Made by a program: the position numbers and the translations under genes. From Methylotetracoccus sp. (lineage in GTDB: Bacteria; Pseudomonadota; Gammaproteobacteria; Methylococcales; Methylococcaceae), in NCBI GenBank assembly GCA_025458755.1, contig JALORT010000178.1, positions 1 through 5,355 on the forward strand: DNA of 5,355 nt, written 5' to 3'. This document shows, piece after piece, positions 1-5,228 of the stretch. The notes beneath the pieces are model-generated. The model saw nothing but the letters and a program-made list of their open reading frames with translations, made no database searches and was not told where the DNA came from. Within the stretch, counting starts at the first letter, position 1. The number at the start of each line of letters is the position of its first letter.

Positions 1-333
1 GCTCAGGACGACAAGAGTCGCGCCCGTGTCATTGCTGCCGCGTTCGAGCCATTGGAGGACCGCTTGCCGCCGTTGACCGACGTGGCGACGCAAGGCCAAT
101 TGCGTGAAACGGAACTGCGGCTGCAGAAGGAGATAGAGCAAGTCCGCCGGGAGATCGAGCAACTTCGTCTGGAGGTCAATGGCGTCGAGAATGGCCTGCG
201 GACGGAGATCAAAGCAACCGAGGTCAAGCTGGCGGAGTCAAAGGCCGAACTGATTCGCTGGATGGTGGCGGTCGGGGTTCTCCAGACCACCCTGCTGACC
301 GGGGTCCTGCTGAGGGTGGCTCATCTCATTTGA
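1..333 (+). CDS. Coiled-coil protein with C-terminal membrane anchor, DUF1640/CCDC90-like (5' end outside window)
   Basis: The frame is open from the first base to the TGA at 331-333, giving 110 codons, so the gene almost certainly begins upstream. A TTG at 52 could start a 93-residue form, but it has no Shine-Dalgarno sequence and the codons before it (A-Q-D-D-K-S-R-A-R-V-I...) look like family sequence. Visible residues ~33-83 are a charged heptad coiled coil rich in E, K, R and L (ELRLQKEIEQVRREIEQLR). Residues ~86-107 form one hydrophobic helix (MVAVGVLQTTLLTGVLL) after an I-R-W motif, followed by a short tail. This coiled coil plus terminal anchor is the layout of bacterial DUF1640 proteins, related to mitochondrial CCDC90/MCUR1. 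Bacterial members have no firmly established role. It is probably an oligomeric inner-membrane protein with most of its mass on one side of the membrane. It converges on the TPR-glycosyltransferase gene, so no operon link is implied. Family assignment is from memory of sequence style. Confidence 0.8.
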   Translation, partial: AQDDKSRARVIAAAFEPLEDRLPPLTDVATQGQLRETELRLQKEIEQVRREIEQLRLEVNGVENGLRTEIKATEVKLAESKAELIRWMVAVGVLQTTLLTGVLLRVAHLI

Positions 334-341
334 GACTGACC

Positions 342-374
342 GGAGCCGTCGCGACTCGCACTATTCGCGGCTCC
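342..374. terminator. GC-rich hairpin between convergent genes, possible terminator
   Basis: GGAGCCG at 342-348 pairs with CGGCTCC at 368-374. After a bulged T the stem continues for two more pairs (CG 350-351 with CG 366-367), leaving a loop of about 14 bases. It begins 8 bases after the stop codon of the coiled-coil gene, where a terminator would be expected, and lies beyond the stop of the convergent gene. There is no T-run on either side, so it is not a classical intrinsic terminator. It may only protect a 3' end or assist termination. A smaller inverted repeat (GTGAT-AC-ATCAC, 414-425) lies between it and the end of the minus-strand gene. Confidence 0.35.
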
Positions 375-439
375 CGCCGCCCGACCGCCGTGCCGGCAGG
401 GGCGACCCGGCTCGTGATACATCACCGGCGAATTCTGCC

Positions 440-3322
440 CTAAACCGGCTCGCGCAGCTCAGCCGCTGACAGACGGCGGGACGCCGTGGCCGTCCAGTGC
501 TGGCCCGTACTTTTGTAAGCAAGGGGCTGCAGCGCGCCAAACCGATCGGCCGTCTGATGCCGGTCGAGAACGAGGAGTCCCTTCAGGGCGGCGCTGAAGT
601 CTTCCTCCGTCCGGGCGATCCAGGCGGCGAGGCATCGGGTCACCAGCCCCGGACCGGAGGCCAACCAGATGTTGTCGAGGCTGTCTTCGAGCAGCGTCTC
701 GACGCACTGCGACAACGCGGATTCCAGGATGGGATGCCTCGCGACCGCGCCGAGAAAATTATTGCCCACTGATCCCCAGTATTCCTGGGCTAGGACGATC
801 TCCGTTGCAGCGGGAACGAAGGTGGGTATGGGCGCAAGGCAGAGATCATCGGCATCGGCATAATATCCGCCGTGCTTCACCAGATAGGCGAGACGGAACA
901 GATCCGCTTTCTGCGAAGCATGGCCGGCCGCGCGGTAAGCCCGCACCACGGATTGTGGAAAGTTCTGCTGCAAGAAGGTCAGTGCACTGGCATCGCTGAA
1001 CAGCCGGTGTTCCCATGCGGGATGGGCCTTGCGCCAGGACGCAACGAGTTCCGACACATCGGGAGGTGCGTCCGCCGCATCCCAGTACTGCACGATGCGC
1101 CGCGGGATACTGCTTTGGTCAGACTGTCCGCTCCGGTCCGCCCCTCCTCCGGCGGACAGCAGCCCAGCCCGCCGCAGCCGAACGAGTAGCGTGATGGCGG
1201 CAGCCGTATAGCCGGGCTCGTGACGAATGAGTTCGAGGAGTGACCGGATATCCGACTCCGGAATGGCGCAAAGGCGCGAGAGTGCGGAAGGATTCACGAT
1301 ATAGTCGACCAGAAGCGTGCGCGTGAGTCCTAGCAAGGCCTTGTCGGAATAGCCTCTGCGCTTCGTATGCGGCGGCATGAGCCGCAACACCTCATTCAAG
1401 TGCGTTTCGGCACGATCCGTGTCAAGCAGCAACAGGGCGTAGCGGGCGGCATCCTTGTGCGCAGCGAGACAATCAGCATCCAGGGCCAAGGCACGTTGAG
1501 CCGCCGCAAGCGCTGCGGCGGCATCCCATTCGGCTTCCGCCAACTGCGCCGCCAGGAGATGGGCGCGGGCATCGCCGTCTGGGACGGCGAAAACACGTTG
1601 GAGTTGCTCGCGAGCCCTGCCAAAATCGCCGCAGGCCACCGAGGCTCGAACGCCGAGGCTTTGGGACTCGAAACGCTGGCCGTCGGTGGCCCTGAGTTCC
1701 TCAGCCAGCACGCATGCCTCGCGCACTCGGCCCTGACAAAGGCGGTGTTCACCCAGTCTCAGCACGAGGGACGGCTCTCGTCCCCATCGCGCGAACGCTC
1801 GGTCAAAAACATCATCGACTGCCGCCGGCGCCCCGAGGCTCTGAAGGACATCGAGACCGGGAAGTTGGTGCATGCCGCGGTCGAGAGCGGCTGCCACTGC
1901 CCGCTTCGCATAGTCGAGCGCGCTGCCGATGTCGCCGCTCTTCCGAGCGAGTGCGGCGCATCGGGCCAATACGGCGGGATCGCCGCGATCGAGGGCCAAC
2001 GCTGACTCCAAGGCCGCAAAGGCTCGTCCGGCGTCCCCCAATGCCTCCGCGGCCTGCGACGCATCGAGCAGCGGCGCGACTTCGCCAGGTGCTGCGCTGG
2101 ACGCCGCCTCGAATGACGCGAGCGCCAGAGCCGGATTGCCGAGGGATCGGTGCAGTCTGCCTTCCAGCATCAGTGCCGCTACGAATCCGGGCTGCACCGA
2201 CAGGGCGGCTCTCACCAGCGGGAGCGCTTCGGCCGGACGCTGCAGCGCTGCCAGCTCATGGGCGCAGTCCAAAAGGAGGCCTGGATCCTCCGGCCGCCGC
2301 GCGAGCGCCAGTTCAAACTGCGCCAATGCCGCGGTGCGATCTCCGAACCGCCGGAAGACACCGGCGAGACCGCGGCGGGCCCCGACATGCTCCGGATCGA
2401 GGGTCATGGCCGTCTCGAATCGACTTACTGCCTCCGACAGGCGGCCGAGGGCGGCGAGTTCGGTCGCGATGTCCACCTGCAGGCCGGCGTTTTCACCGCT
2501 GCAGCGCAGTGCCGCTTCGAAGTGGCTCATCGCCGCGGCCCGATCGCCCTGTGAGCGTGCGAGAAGCCCCAAAGCTCGGTGTGCGGGCGCGTACTCCGGC
2601 ATCTCGGCCAAGATCTGCTCGTAATGACCCCTGCCTTCGTCAGCACTCCCCTGTGCCACCAGTTCCGCAGCGAGTTCCATTCTGGCGTTGACGTCACCCG
2701 GAGCAAGCTCGACGGCCATCCGAAACGACGCTAGCGACGCGCTGCGGTCGTGGCGTTTTCTTTCGAGCAGCCCCAACTGCTTCAGTGCAGACACATTGTT
2801 CGGATCGGCCTCGAGGACGGCATGATACTGCGCGATGGCATCGCCCACTCGATCGAGGGCTGCAAGGTCTGCGGCGATATCGAGACGGACCGACACGTCC
2901 CCGGGCATCAGATCCGCCAGGCACTGGAATTGCGACAAGGCCGCCTCCCGGTCGCCCAGACGACGGGCCAGACTGGCCAGAGAGCGCCTGACGCCTAAGT
3001 CGTCGGGGCGGTCCCTCAGGATGGATTCATAGAGAGGCCGCGCTTCCTCATAAAGCCCCAAGGCGGAACATTCCGTCGCTACATCGAGCTGAGCCGTATA
3101 GTTCTCCGGGGTTAAGTTCAATATGCTGCGGTAGCAGCCCAGAGCCCCGGTCCGGTCACCGAGCTTGCGGTAAAGTCCCGCCAACATTCGTAATGCGTTG
3201 ACGTGATCGGGGCGTTCTGCAACGGCATCGGTCAGCAGCACGACCGCATCGGCGACCCTGCCTGCCGCCGCCGCTGCCTCCGCTTCGTTCAGGCGCATCG
3301 CTGTGGCTCCGCCTGCTGACAT
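440..3322 (-). CDS. TPR-repeat protein with C-terminal DXD sugar transferase domain (Gly_transf_sug / Och1-like)
   Basis: This is a 960-residue two-part protein. Residues ~7-652 are TPR units of exactly 34 residues, with small residues at the usual positions and P-x-(D/E/N/H) at unit ends; units at ~483-516 and ~517-550 are degenerate. Residues ~653-737 form a linker. Residues ~738-900 match the Gly_transf_sug fold: IPRRIVQYWD (739-748), SWRKAHPAWEHRLF (762-775), ADLFRLAYLVKHGGYYADADD (806-826) with the metal/nucleotide-sugar binding D-A-D-D at 823-826, and a late SGPG at 889-892. Such domains transfer a sugar from a nucleotide donor; sugar and acceptor are unknown. No signal peptide or membrane helix is seen, so it is probably cytosolic. 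The TPR part likely recruits the acceptor or a partner. Start choice is uncertain: Met1 (3320-3322) lacks a Shine-Dalgarno site, whereas Met9 (3296-3298) has GGAG 8 bases upstream. No ATG, GTG or TTG lies further upstream before an in-frame stop. The stop is TAG at 440-442. The GT2 gene lies divergently upstream. Confidence 0.93.
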   Translation of the reverse strand: MSAGGATAMRLNEAEAAAAAGRVADAVVLLTDAVAERPDHVNALRMLAGLYRKLGDRTGALGCYRSILNLTPENYTAQLDVATECSALGLYEEARPLYESILRDRPDDLGVRRSLASLARRLGDREAALSQFQCLADLMPGDVSVRLDIAADLAALDRVGDAIAQYHAVLEADPNNVSALKQLGLLERKRHDRSASLASFRMAVELAPGDVNARMELAAELVAQGSADEGRGHYEQILAEMPEYAPAHRALGLLARSQGDRAAAMSHFEAALRCSGENAGLQVDIATELAALGRLSEAVSRFETAMTLDPEHVGARRGLAGVFRRFGDRTAALAQFELALARRPEDPGLLLDCAHELAALQRPAEALPLVRAALSVQPGFVAALMLEGRLHRSLGNPALALASFEAASSAAPGEVAPLLDASQAAEALGDAGRAFAALESALALDRGDPAVLARCAALARKSGDIGSALDYAKRAVAAALDRGMHQLPGLDVLQSLGAPAAVDDVFDRAFARWGREPSLVLRLGEHRLCQGRVREACVLAEELRATDGQRFESQSLGVRASVACGDFGRAREQLQRVFAVPDGDARAHLLAAQLAEAEWDAAAALAAAQRALALDADCLAAHKDAARYALLLLDTDRAETHLNEVLRLMPPHTKRRGYSDKALLGLTRTLLVDYIVNPSALSRLCAIPESDIRSLLELIRHEPGYTAAAITLLVRLRRAGLLSAGGGADRSGQSDQSSIPRRIVQYWDAADAPPDVSELVASWRKAHPAWEHRLFSDASALTFLQQNFPQSVVRAYRAAGHASQKADLFRLAYLVKHGGYYADADDLCLAPIPTFVPAATEIVLAQEYWGSVGNNFLGAVARHPILESALSQCVETLLEDSLDNIWLASGPGLVTRCLAAWIARTEEDFSAALKGLLVLDRHQTADRFGALQPLAYKSTGQHWTATASRRLSAAELREPV
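623..1111 (-). other. Glycosyltransferase domain (Gly_transf_sug / GT32-like) of the TPR protein
   Basis: This segment encodes residues 738-900. The opening I-P-R-R-I-V-Q-Y-W is the family's first beta strand (usual form IPKxIHQxW). The central K-A-D-L-F-R-L-A-Y-L...GG-Y-Y-A-D-A-D-D block is the donor-binding site; its D-A-D-D codons lie at 845-856. The nearby A-S-G-P-G resembles the TGPG motif of the family. All expected motifs are present and in order, so I expect an active GT-A-fold, metal-dependent enzyme. The closest well-known relatives are yeast Och1-type mannosyltransferases and bacterial capsule transferases, but the sugar cannot be predicted. Confidence 0.85.
1367..3304 (-). repeat. 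Nineteen-unit TPR array with 68-residue alternating superrepeat
   Basis: Within the large protein, residues 7-652 divide into 19 consecutive 34-residue units with no insertion or deletion. Between residues 41 and 448 two unit types alternate six times. Type A carries a core like GLLARxxGDRxAALxxFxxAL (units at 41, 109, 177, 245, 313, 381). Type B carries a core like LDIAxELAALGRxxEAxxxY (units at 75, 143, 211, 279, 347, 415). The true repeating unit is therefore a 68-residue, 204-base pair of TPRs. Units beyond ~482 are more diverged; those at 551, 585 and 619 are still recognisable TPRs. I assigned the register by eye. Confidence 0.85.
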
Positions 3323-3630
3323 GCGCGGCGGCTTGATCTGTCGGTGACCCTCGTTAGGCGTTTTGCCGGTTTCATCGGACCGCGAGATTGTTGAATTTGG
3401 CCGTAGTGCGTGCCGTTAGCCTTGGAACCACGGTTAGCAGAGTTGGAACGCGCTCAGGGCGCGCGGATCGCCAAACTGGTCATCCCGGTAACGCTCTGGG
3501 TTTATTTTGGCGCATCCAGGCTCGGCACATGGAATCCGCCCTTACCGTGCGCTCGAGACCCCGCGCAGCTTGCTGATTCCAGTCGTCAGCGCCATGCCGT
3601 GTTCCGAGAGGTGGCTTGACGTTCCCGCCG

Positions 3631-3644
3631 TATTCTAAAGAATA
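3631..3644. promoter_or_regulatory. AT-rich inverted repeat, possible operator
   Basis: TATTCT-AA-AGAATA is a perfect 6-bp inverted repeat with a 2-base centre, an AT-rich island in otherwise GC-rich sequence. A TTGACG at 3616-3621 lies just upstream; with AAGAAT at 3638-3643 it would form a sigma70-like plus-strand promoter with a 16-base spacer that overlaps the repeat. The half-sites would suit a small dimeric regulator, but no regulator gene is in the window and chance is possible. Confidence 0.25.
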
Positions 3645-3809
3645 GTCGGGCCCGGTGAACAGCCGCCCTGACTACCACCGCTGAAGCGCACGCGGCGCGC
3701 CAAGTTCACCAGCTCTGAGGCCAGCCGGCAGAGTTGACTCGAACCCGCCGTCTCAGCCGCGCGCGACTCGTATGCGACCGGCATGAGCCGCCTCCGGCCG
3801 ATTTCCGGA

Positions 3810-3818
3810 TGCTACACT
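3810..3818 (+). promoter_or_regulatory. Extended -10 candidate (TGC-TACACT) for the GT2 gene
   Basis: TGCTACACT fits the extended -10 pattern TGn-TATAAT, with four of six matches in the hexamer. No good -35 lies 16-18 bases upstream, which extended -10 promoters tolerate. Initiation near 3825 would give a leader of about 180 bases that begins just before the strong hairpin at 3843-3880. The evidence is motif only. Confidence 0.25.
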
Positions 3819-3842
3819 GGCTCTAGGCGATCCCTTCGCCCC

Positions 3843-3880
3843 AGCGGCTGGCGCGGTGCGCGCCGACCGCGCCAGCCGTT
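3843..3880 (+). terminator. Strong GC-rich hairpin with short T-run: terminator or attenuator upstream of the GT2 gene
   Basis: CGGCTGGCGCGGT (3845-3857) and ACCGCGCCAGCCG (3866-3878) are perfect 13-base complements around an 8-base loop. A G-U and an A-U pair can be added at the base. On the plus strand the stem runs directly into TTTC; on the minus strand there is no T-run. The direction therefore points towards the GT2 gene, whose start codon is ~125 bases downstream. It could end a transcript from upstream, or work as an attenuator in the GT2 leader. The T-run is short, so termination may be weak. Confidence 0.5.
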
Positions 3881-3890
3881 TCATCGGGCA

Positions 3891-3904
3891 GCCGAGCGAT
3901 CGGC
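3891..3904 (+). other. Small hairpin with GCGA (GNRA) tetraloop
   Basis: GCCGA-GCGA-TCGGC is a perfect 5-bp stem closed by a GNRA-class tetraloop, 10 bases after the long hairpin. GNRA loops are stable in RNA and often make tertiary contacts. Its position next to the large stem suggests a folded leader in the GT2 mRNA, but a 5-bp stem can occur by chance in GC-rich DNA. Confidence 0.3.
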
Positions 3905-3994
3905 ACGGACAAGACGGGTTCATGCCGCTGATCCATGCACCTTGAAACAACGGGACCCGCGAGGCCTTCCATCGAGATTGTGAACCTGTGTGAC

Positions 3995-3998
3995 GGAG
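3995..3998 (+). promoter_or_regulatory. Ribosome binding site that fixes the TTG start of the GT2 gene
   Basis: GGAG lies 7 bases before the TTG at 4006. An in-frame TGA at 3991-3993 rules out any earlier start. The next candidate, ATG at 4030, would cut into the first beta strand (VSVVMPS). Confidence 0.8.
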
Positions 3999-4005
3999 TA
4001 AACGT

Positions 4006-4953
4006 TTGACCTGCCTGGTTTCGGTCGTCATGCCCTCGTTGAATCAATGCACCTTCATCGGAGCAGCAATCGAGAGTGTGCTCGCGCAGGACTATCCGCA
4101 CATCGAATTGGTCGTTGCCGACGGCGGTTCCCGCGACGGCACCGTGACGGTTCTCAGGCAGCTACAAGTCGCGGACCAGCGCCTGGTCTGGTTCTCTGAA
4201 AAGGATGGCGGCCCGGCGAATGCGGTGAACCGAGCGCTGGGGCGGGTACGCGGCACAATCATCGGTTGGCTGAATGCCGATGATCTCTATGCCCCCGGCG
4301 CGGTGCGCTCCGCCGTCGGGGCGCTGCGGGCCGAACCGTCTTGGCTGATGGTTTACGGGCACGGACGCCACATCGATGCCGAGGGAAACGTTCTAGGCAG
4401 CTACCCTACTCTGCCGCCTTCCACGCCCGCCGAAAGCTTCAACGCCGGGTGTTTCATTTGCCAGCCCACGGTCTTTTTTCGGCGAACGATGTACCTTCTG
4501 CTGGGTTCGCTGGATGAAGAACTTAAGACCGCCTTCGACTTTGATTACTGGGTCAGAGCTTTTTTGAGTTTTTGCGACAGAATAGGTTTCGTGGACTCGG
4601 TGCTCGCCTGCTCCCGTTTGCACGAGTCCTGTATCACAAGGCGGTCACGTCGAACCGTGGCATTGGAGGGGATGGCCGTCTTGGCCCGGCACTTTGGTCA
4701 GGCACCGGGCCACTGGCTTCGGACCTATGTCGAAGAACTGCTTTCCGGGCAGGTGGACGCGGGCGAGGTCGGTGATCTTCGTGCTCACGCCATGGCGACG
4801 TTGAGCGAGGCAAAGTGTTGGCTTGCACCGATGGAATTTCAGAGGCTGGAAGATAGCTTCACCCACGATCACCGTCTCAGAGGCTGTGAAAAAGCCTCAC
4901 GGGAGCTGCGAACGATGGGAACGGGAGAGCTGAAATTGCGGGAACGAAACTGA
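4006..4953 (+). CDS. Family 2 glycosyltransferase (WcaA-like), TTG start
   Basis: This 315-residue protein has the GT2 (Glycos_transf_2, GT-A fold) layout. It starts with VSVVMPSLNQ (5-14), followed by SVLAQDYPHIELVVADGGSRDGT (24-46), which includes the nucleotide-binding DGGSxDGT. SEKDGGPANAVNRAL (64-78) comes next, then the DXD-type W-L-N-A-D-D (88-93) for metal and donor diphosphate. The later F-D-F-D-Y-W-V-R (177-184) is typical of the acceptor side, and R-L-H-E-S (204-208) closes the core. No signal peptide or membrane span is seen, so it should act in the cytosol on a lipid-linked or soluble acceptor, as in exopolysaccharide, O-antigen or related glycan assembly. Donor and linkage are unknown. 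Residues ~215-315 are a helical tail less typical of the family. All key motifs are intact. The start is TTG with GGAG upstream and an in-frame stop just before it. It is divergent from the TPR transferase and follows a structured leader, so attenuation is possible. Confidence 0.93.
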   Translation: MTCLVSVVMPSLNQCTFIGAAIESVLAQDYPHIELVVADGGSRDGTVTVLRQLQVADQRLVWFSEKDGGPANAVNRALGRVRGTIIGWLNADDLYAPGAVRSAVGALRAEPSWLMVYGHGRHIDAEGNVLGSYPTLPPSTPAESFNAGCFICQPTVFFRRTMYLLLGSLDEELKTAFDFDYWVRAFLSFCDRIGFVDSVLACSRLHESCITRRSRRTVALEGMAVLARHFGQAPGHWLRTYVEELLSGQVDAGEVGDLRAHAMATLSEAKCWLAPMEFQRLEDSFTHDHRLRGCEKASRELRTMGTGELKLRERN

Positions 4954-4970
4954 AACGACGGGAGTCCCCG

Positions 4971-5075
4971 ATGGATGAAGCGCACCGCTGCTATTTGCTG
5001 GCCAGGAACCAGAGCTGGCGAAAGCCGGGGTGTCGCAGGTCCGAGCGGTCGCGGCCGGAGTGGCGCGGGTGTTAA
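4971..5075 (+). CDS. Possible 34-residue small protein
   Basis: An ATG 17 bases after the GT2 stop codon opens a 34-codon frame ending in TAA (5073-5075). CGGGAG at 4959-4964 sits 6 bases before the ATG, an unusually good ribosome binding site. The peptide is basic, with three Trp-containing stretches and three Cys (it begins MDEAHRCYLLARNQSW and ends in E-W-R-G-C). It has no membrane helix or known motif. If real, it would be translated with the GT2 gene. It may equally be a chance frame; the C-terminal half, rich in Arg, Ser, Gly and Pro, is what random GC-rich DNA gives. A 78-residue frame starting at 4975 overlaps it and looks random. Confidence 0.25.
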   Translation: MDEAHRCYLLARNQSWRKPGCRRSERSRPEWRGC

Positions 5076-5163
5076 GGCCAACAGGGGACTCATCAGGAGT
5101 CGAGTTCCTCCCACGGCCGCAACGACAGCAGCAACCGCCGTACTGCCGCGGGTGATACAGACT

Positions 5164-5184
5164 CAGGTCGTTCAAACGAACCTG
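5164..5184. terminator. Hairpin between convergent genes, weak terminator candidate
   Basis: CAGGT (5164-5168) pairs with ACCTG (5180-5184). CGT (5169-5171) pairs with ACG (5176-5178) around a TCAA loop, with one bulged A. It lies between the GT2 gene and the convergent gene at the right edge. Neither side has a T-run, so intrinsic termination is doubtful. Confidence 0.25.
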
Positions 5185-5228
5185 CACCACCTCTCACGCC
5201 TGCGCCGGTGAACAACGCGGCCTTGCCC

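Larger units (their letters stand above)
3323..4005. other. Long divergent intergenic region with regulatory-type structure, no convincing gene
   Basis: These 683 bases separate two divergently read glycosyltransferase genes. Short frames exist on both strands (for example 3410-3619 + and 3753-4031 -), but they lack ribosome binding sites, show mixed third-position usage and have no recognisable protein motif. What can be seen is an AT-rich inverted repeat at 3631-3644, an extended -10 candidate at 3810-3818 and two hairpins at 3843-3880 and 3891-3904. I found no convincing promoter for the minus-strand gene in the ~100 bases upstream of it. An eroded gene or an undetected small RNA cannot be excluded. 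Confidence 0.6.

Noticed and set aside
3..290. 95-codon minus-strand Ser/Arg-rich frame
   Set aside because: It is the antisense shadow of the coiled-coil gene; the Ser/Arg richness is the complement of Glu/Leu-rich heptads.
414..425. GTGAT-AC-ATCAC inverted repeat near the end of the TPR gene
   Set aside because: Short stem, a 2-base centre and no T-run. It may be a protein site but is too weak to call as a terminator.
1367..2005. 212-codon plus-strand frame opposite the TPR gene
   Set aside because: No motif and no ribosome binding site; it lies entirely inside the TPR coding region.
1714..2691. 325-codon plus-strand frame opposite the TPR gene
   Set aside because: The protein is Arg/Pro-rich and low in complexity. 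It mirrors the GC-rich repeats of the TPR gene, whose own frame has clear 34-residue periodicity.
3410..3619. 69-codon plus-strand frame in the divergent gap, GTG start, with a hydrophobic patch (LVIPVTLWVYFG)
   Set aside because: It starts just after a stop with no ribosome binding site, has mixed third-position usage and no recognisable domain.
3647..3654. CGGGCCCG palindrome
   Set aside because: An 8-base GC palindrome is expected by chance in GC-rich DNA.
3753..4031. 92-codon minus-strand frame reaching into the start of the GT2 gene
   Set aside because: It overlaps the well-supported GT2 start, crosses the strong hairpin and has random-looking composition rich in Arg, Ala, Gly and Ser.
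4897..5190. 97-codon minus-strand frame overlapping the end of the GT2 gene
   Set aside because: It overlaps the GT2 coding end on the opposite strand and shows no domain or membrane pattern.
4975..5211. 78-codon plus-strand frame after the GT2 gene
   Set aside because: The Arg/Gly/Ala/Thr-rich composition looks random. The overlapping frame at 4971 has the better-placed ribosome binding site.
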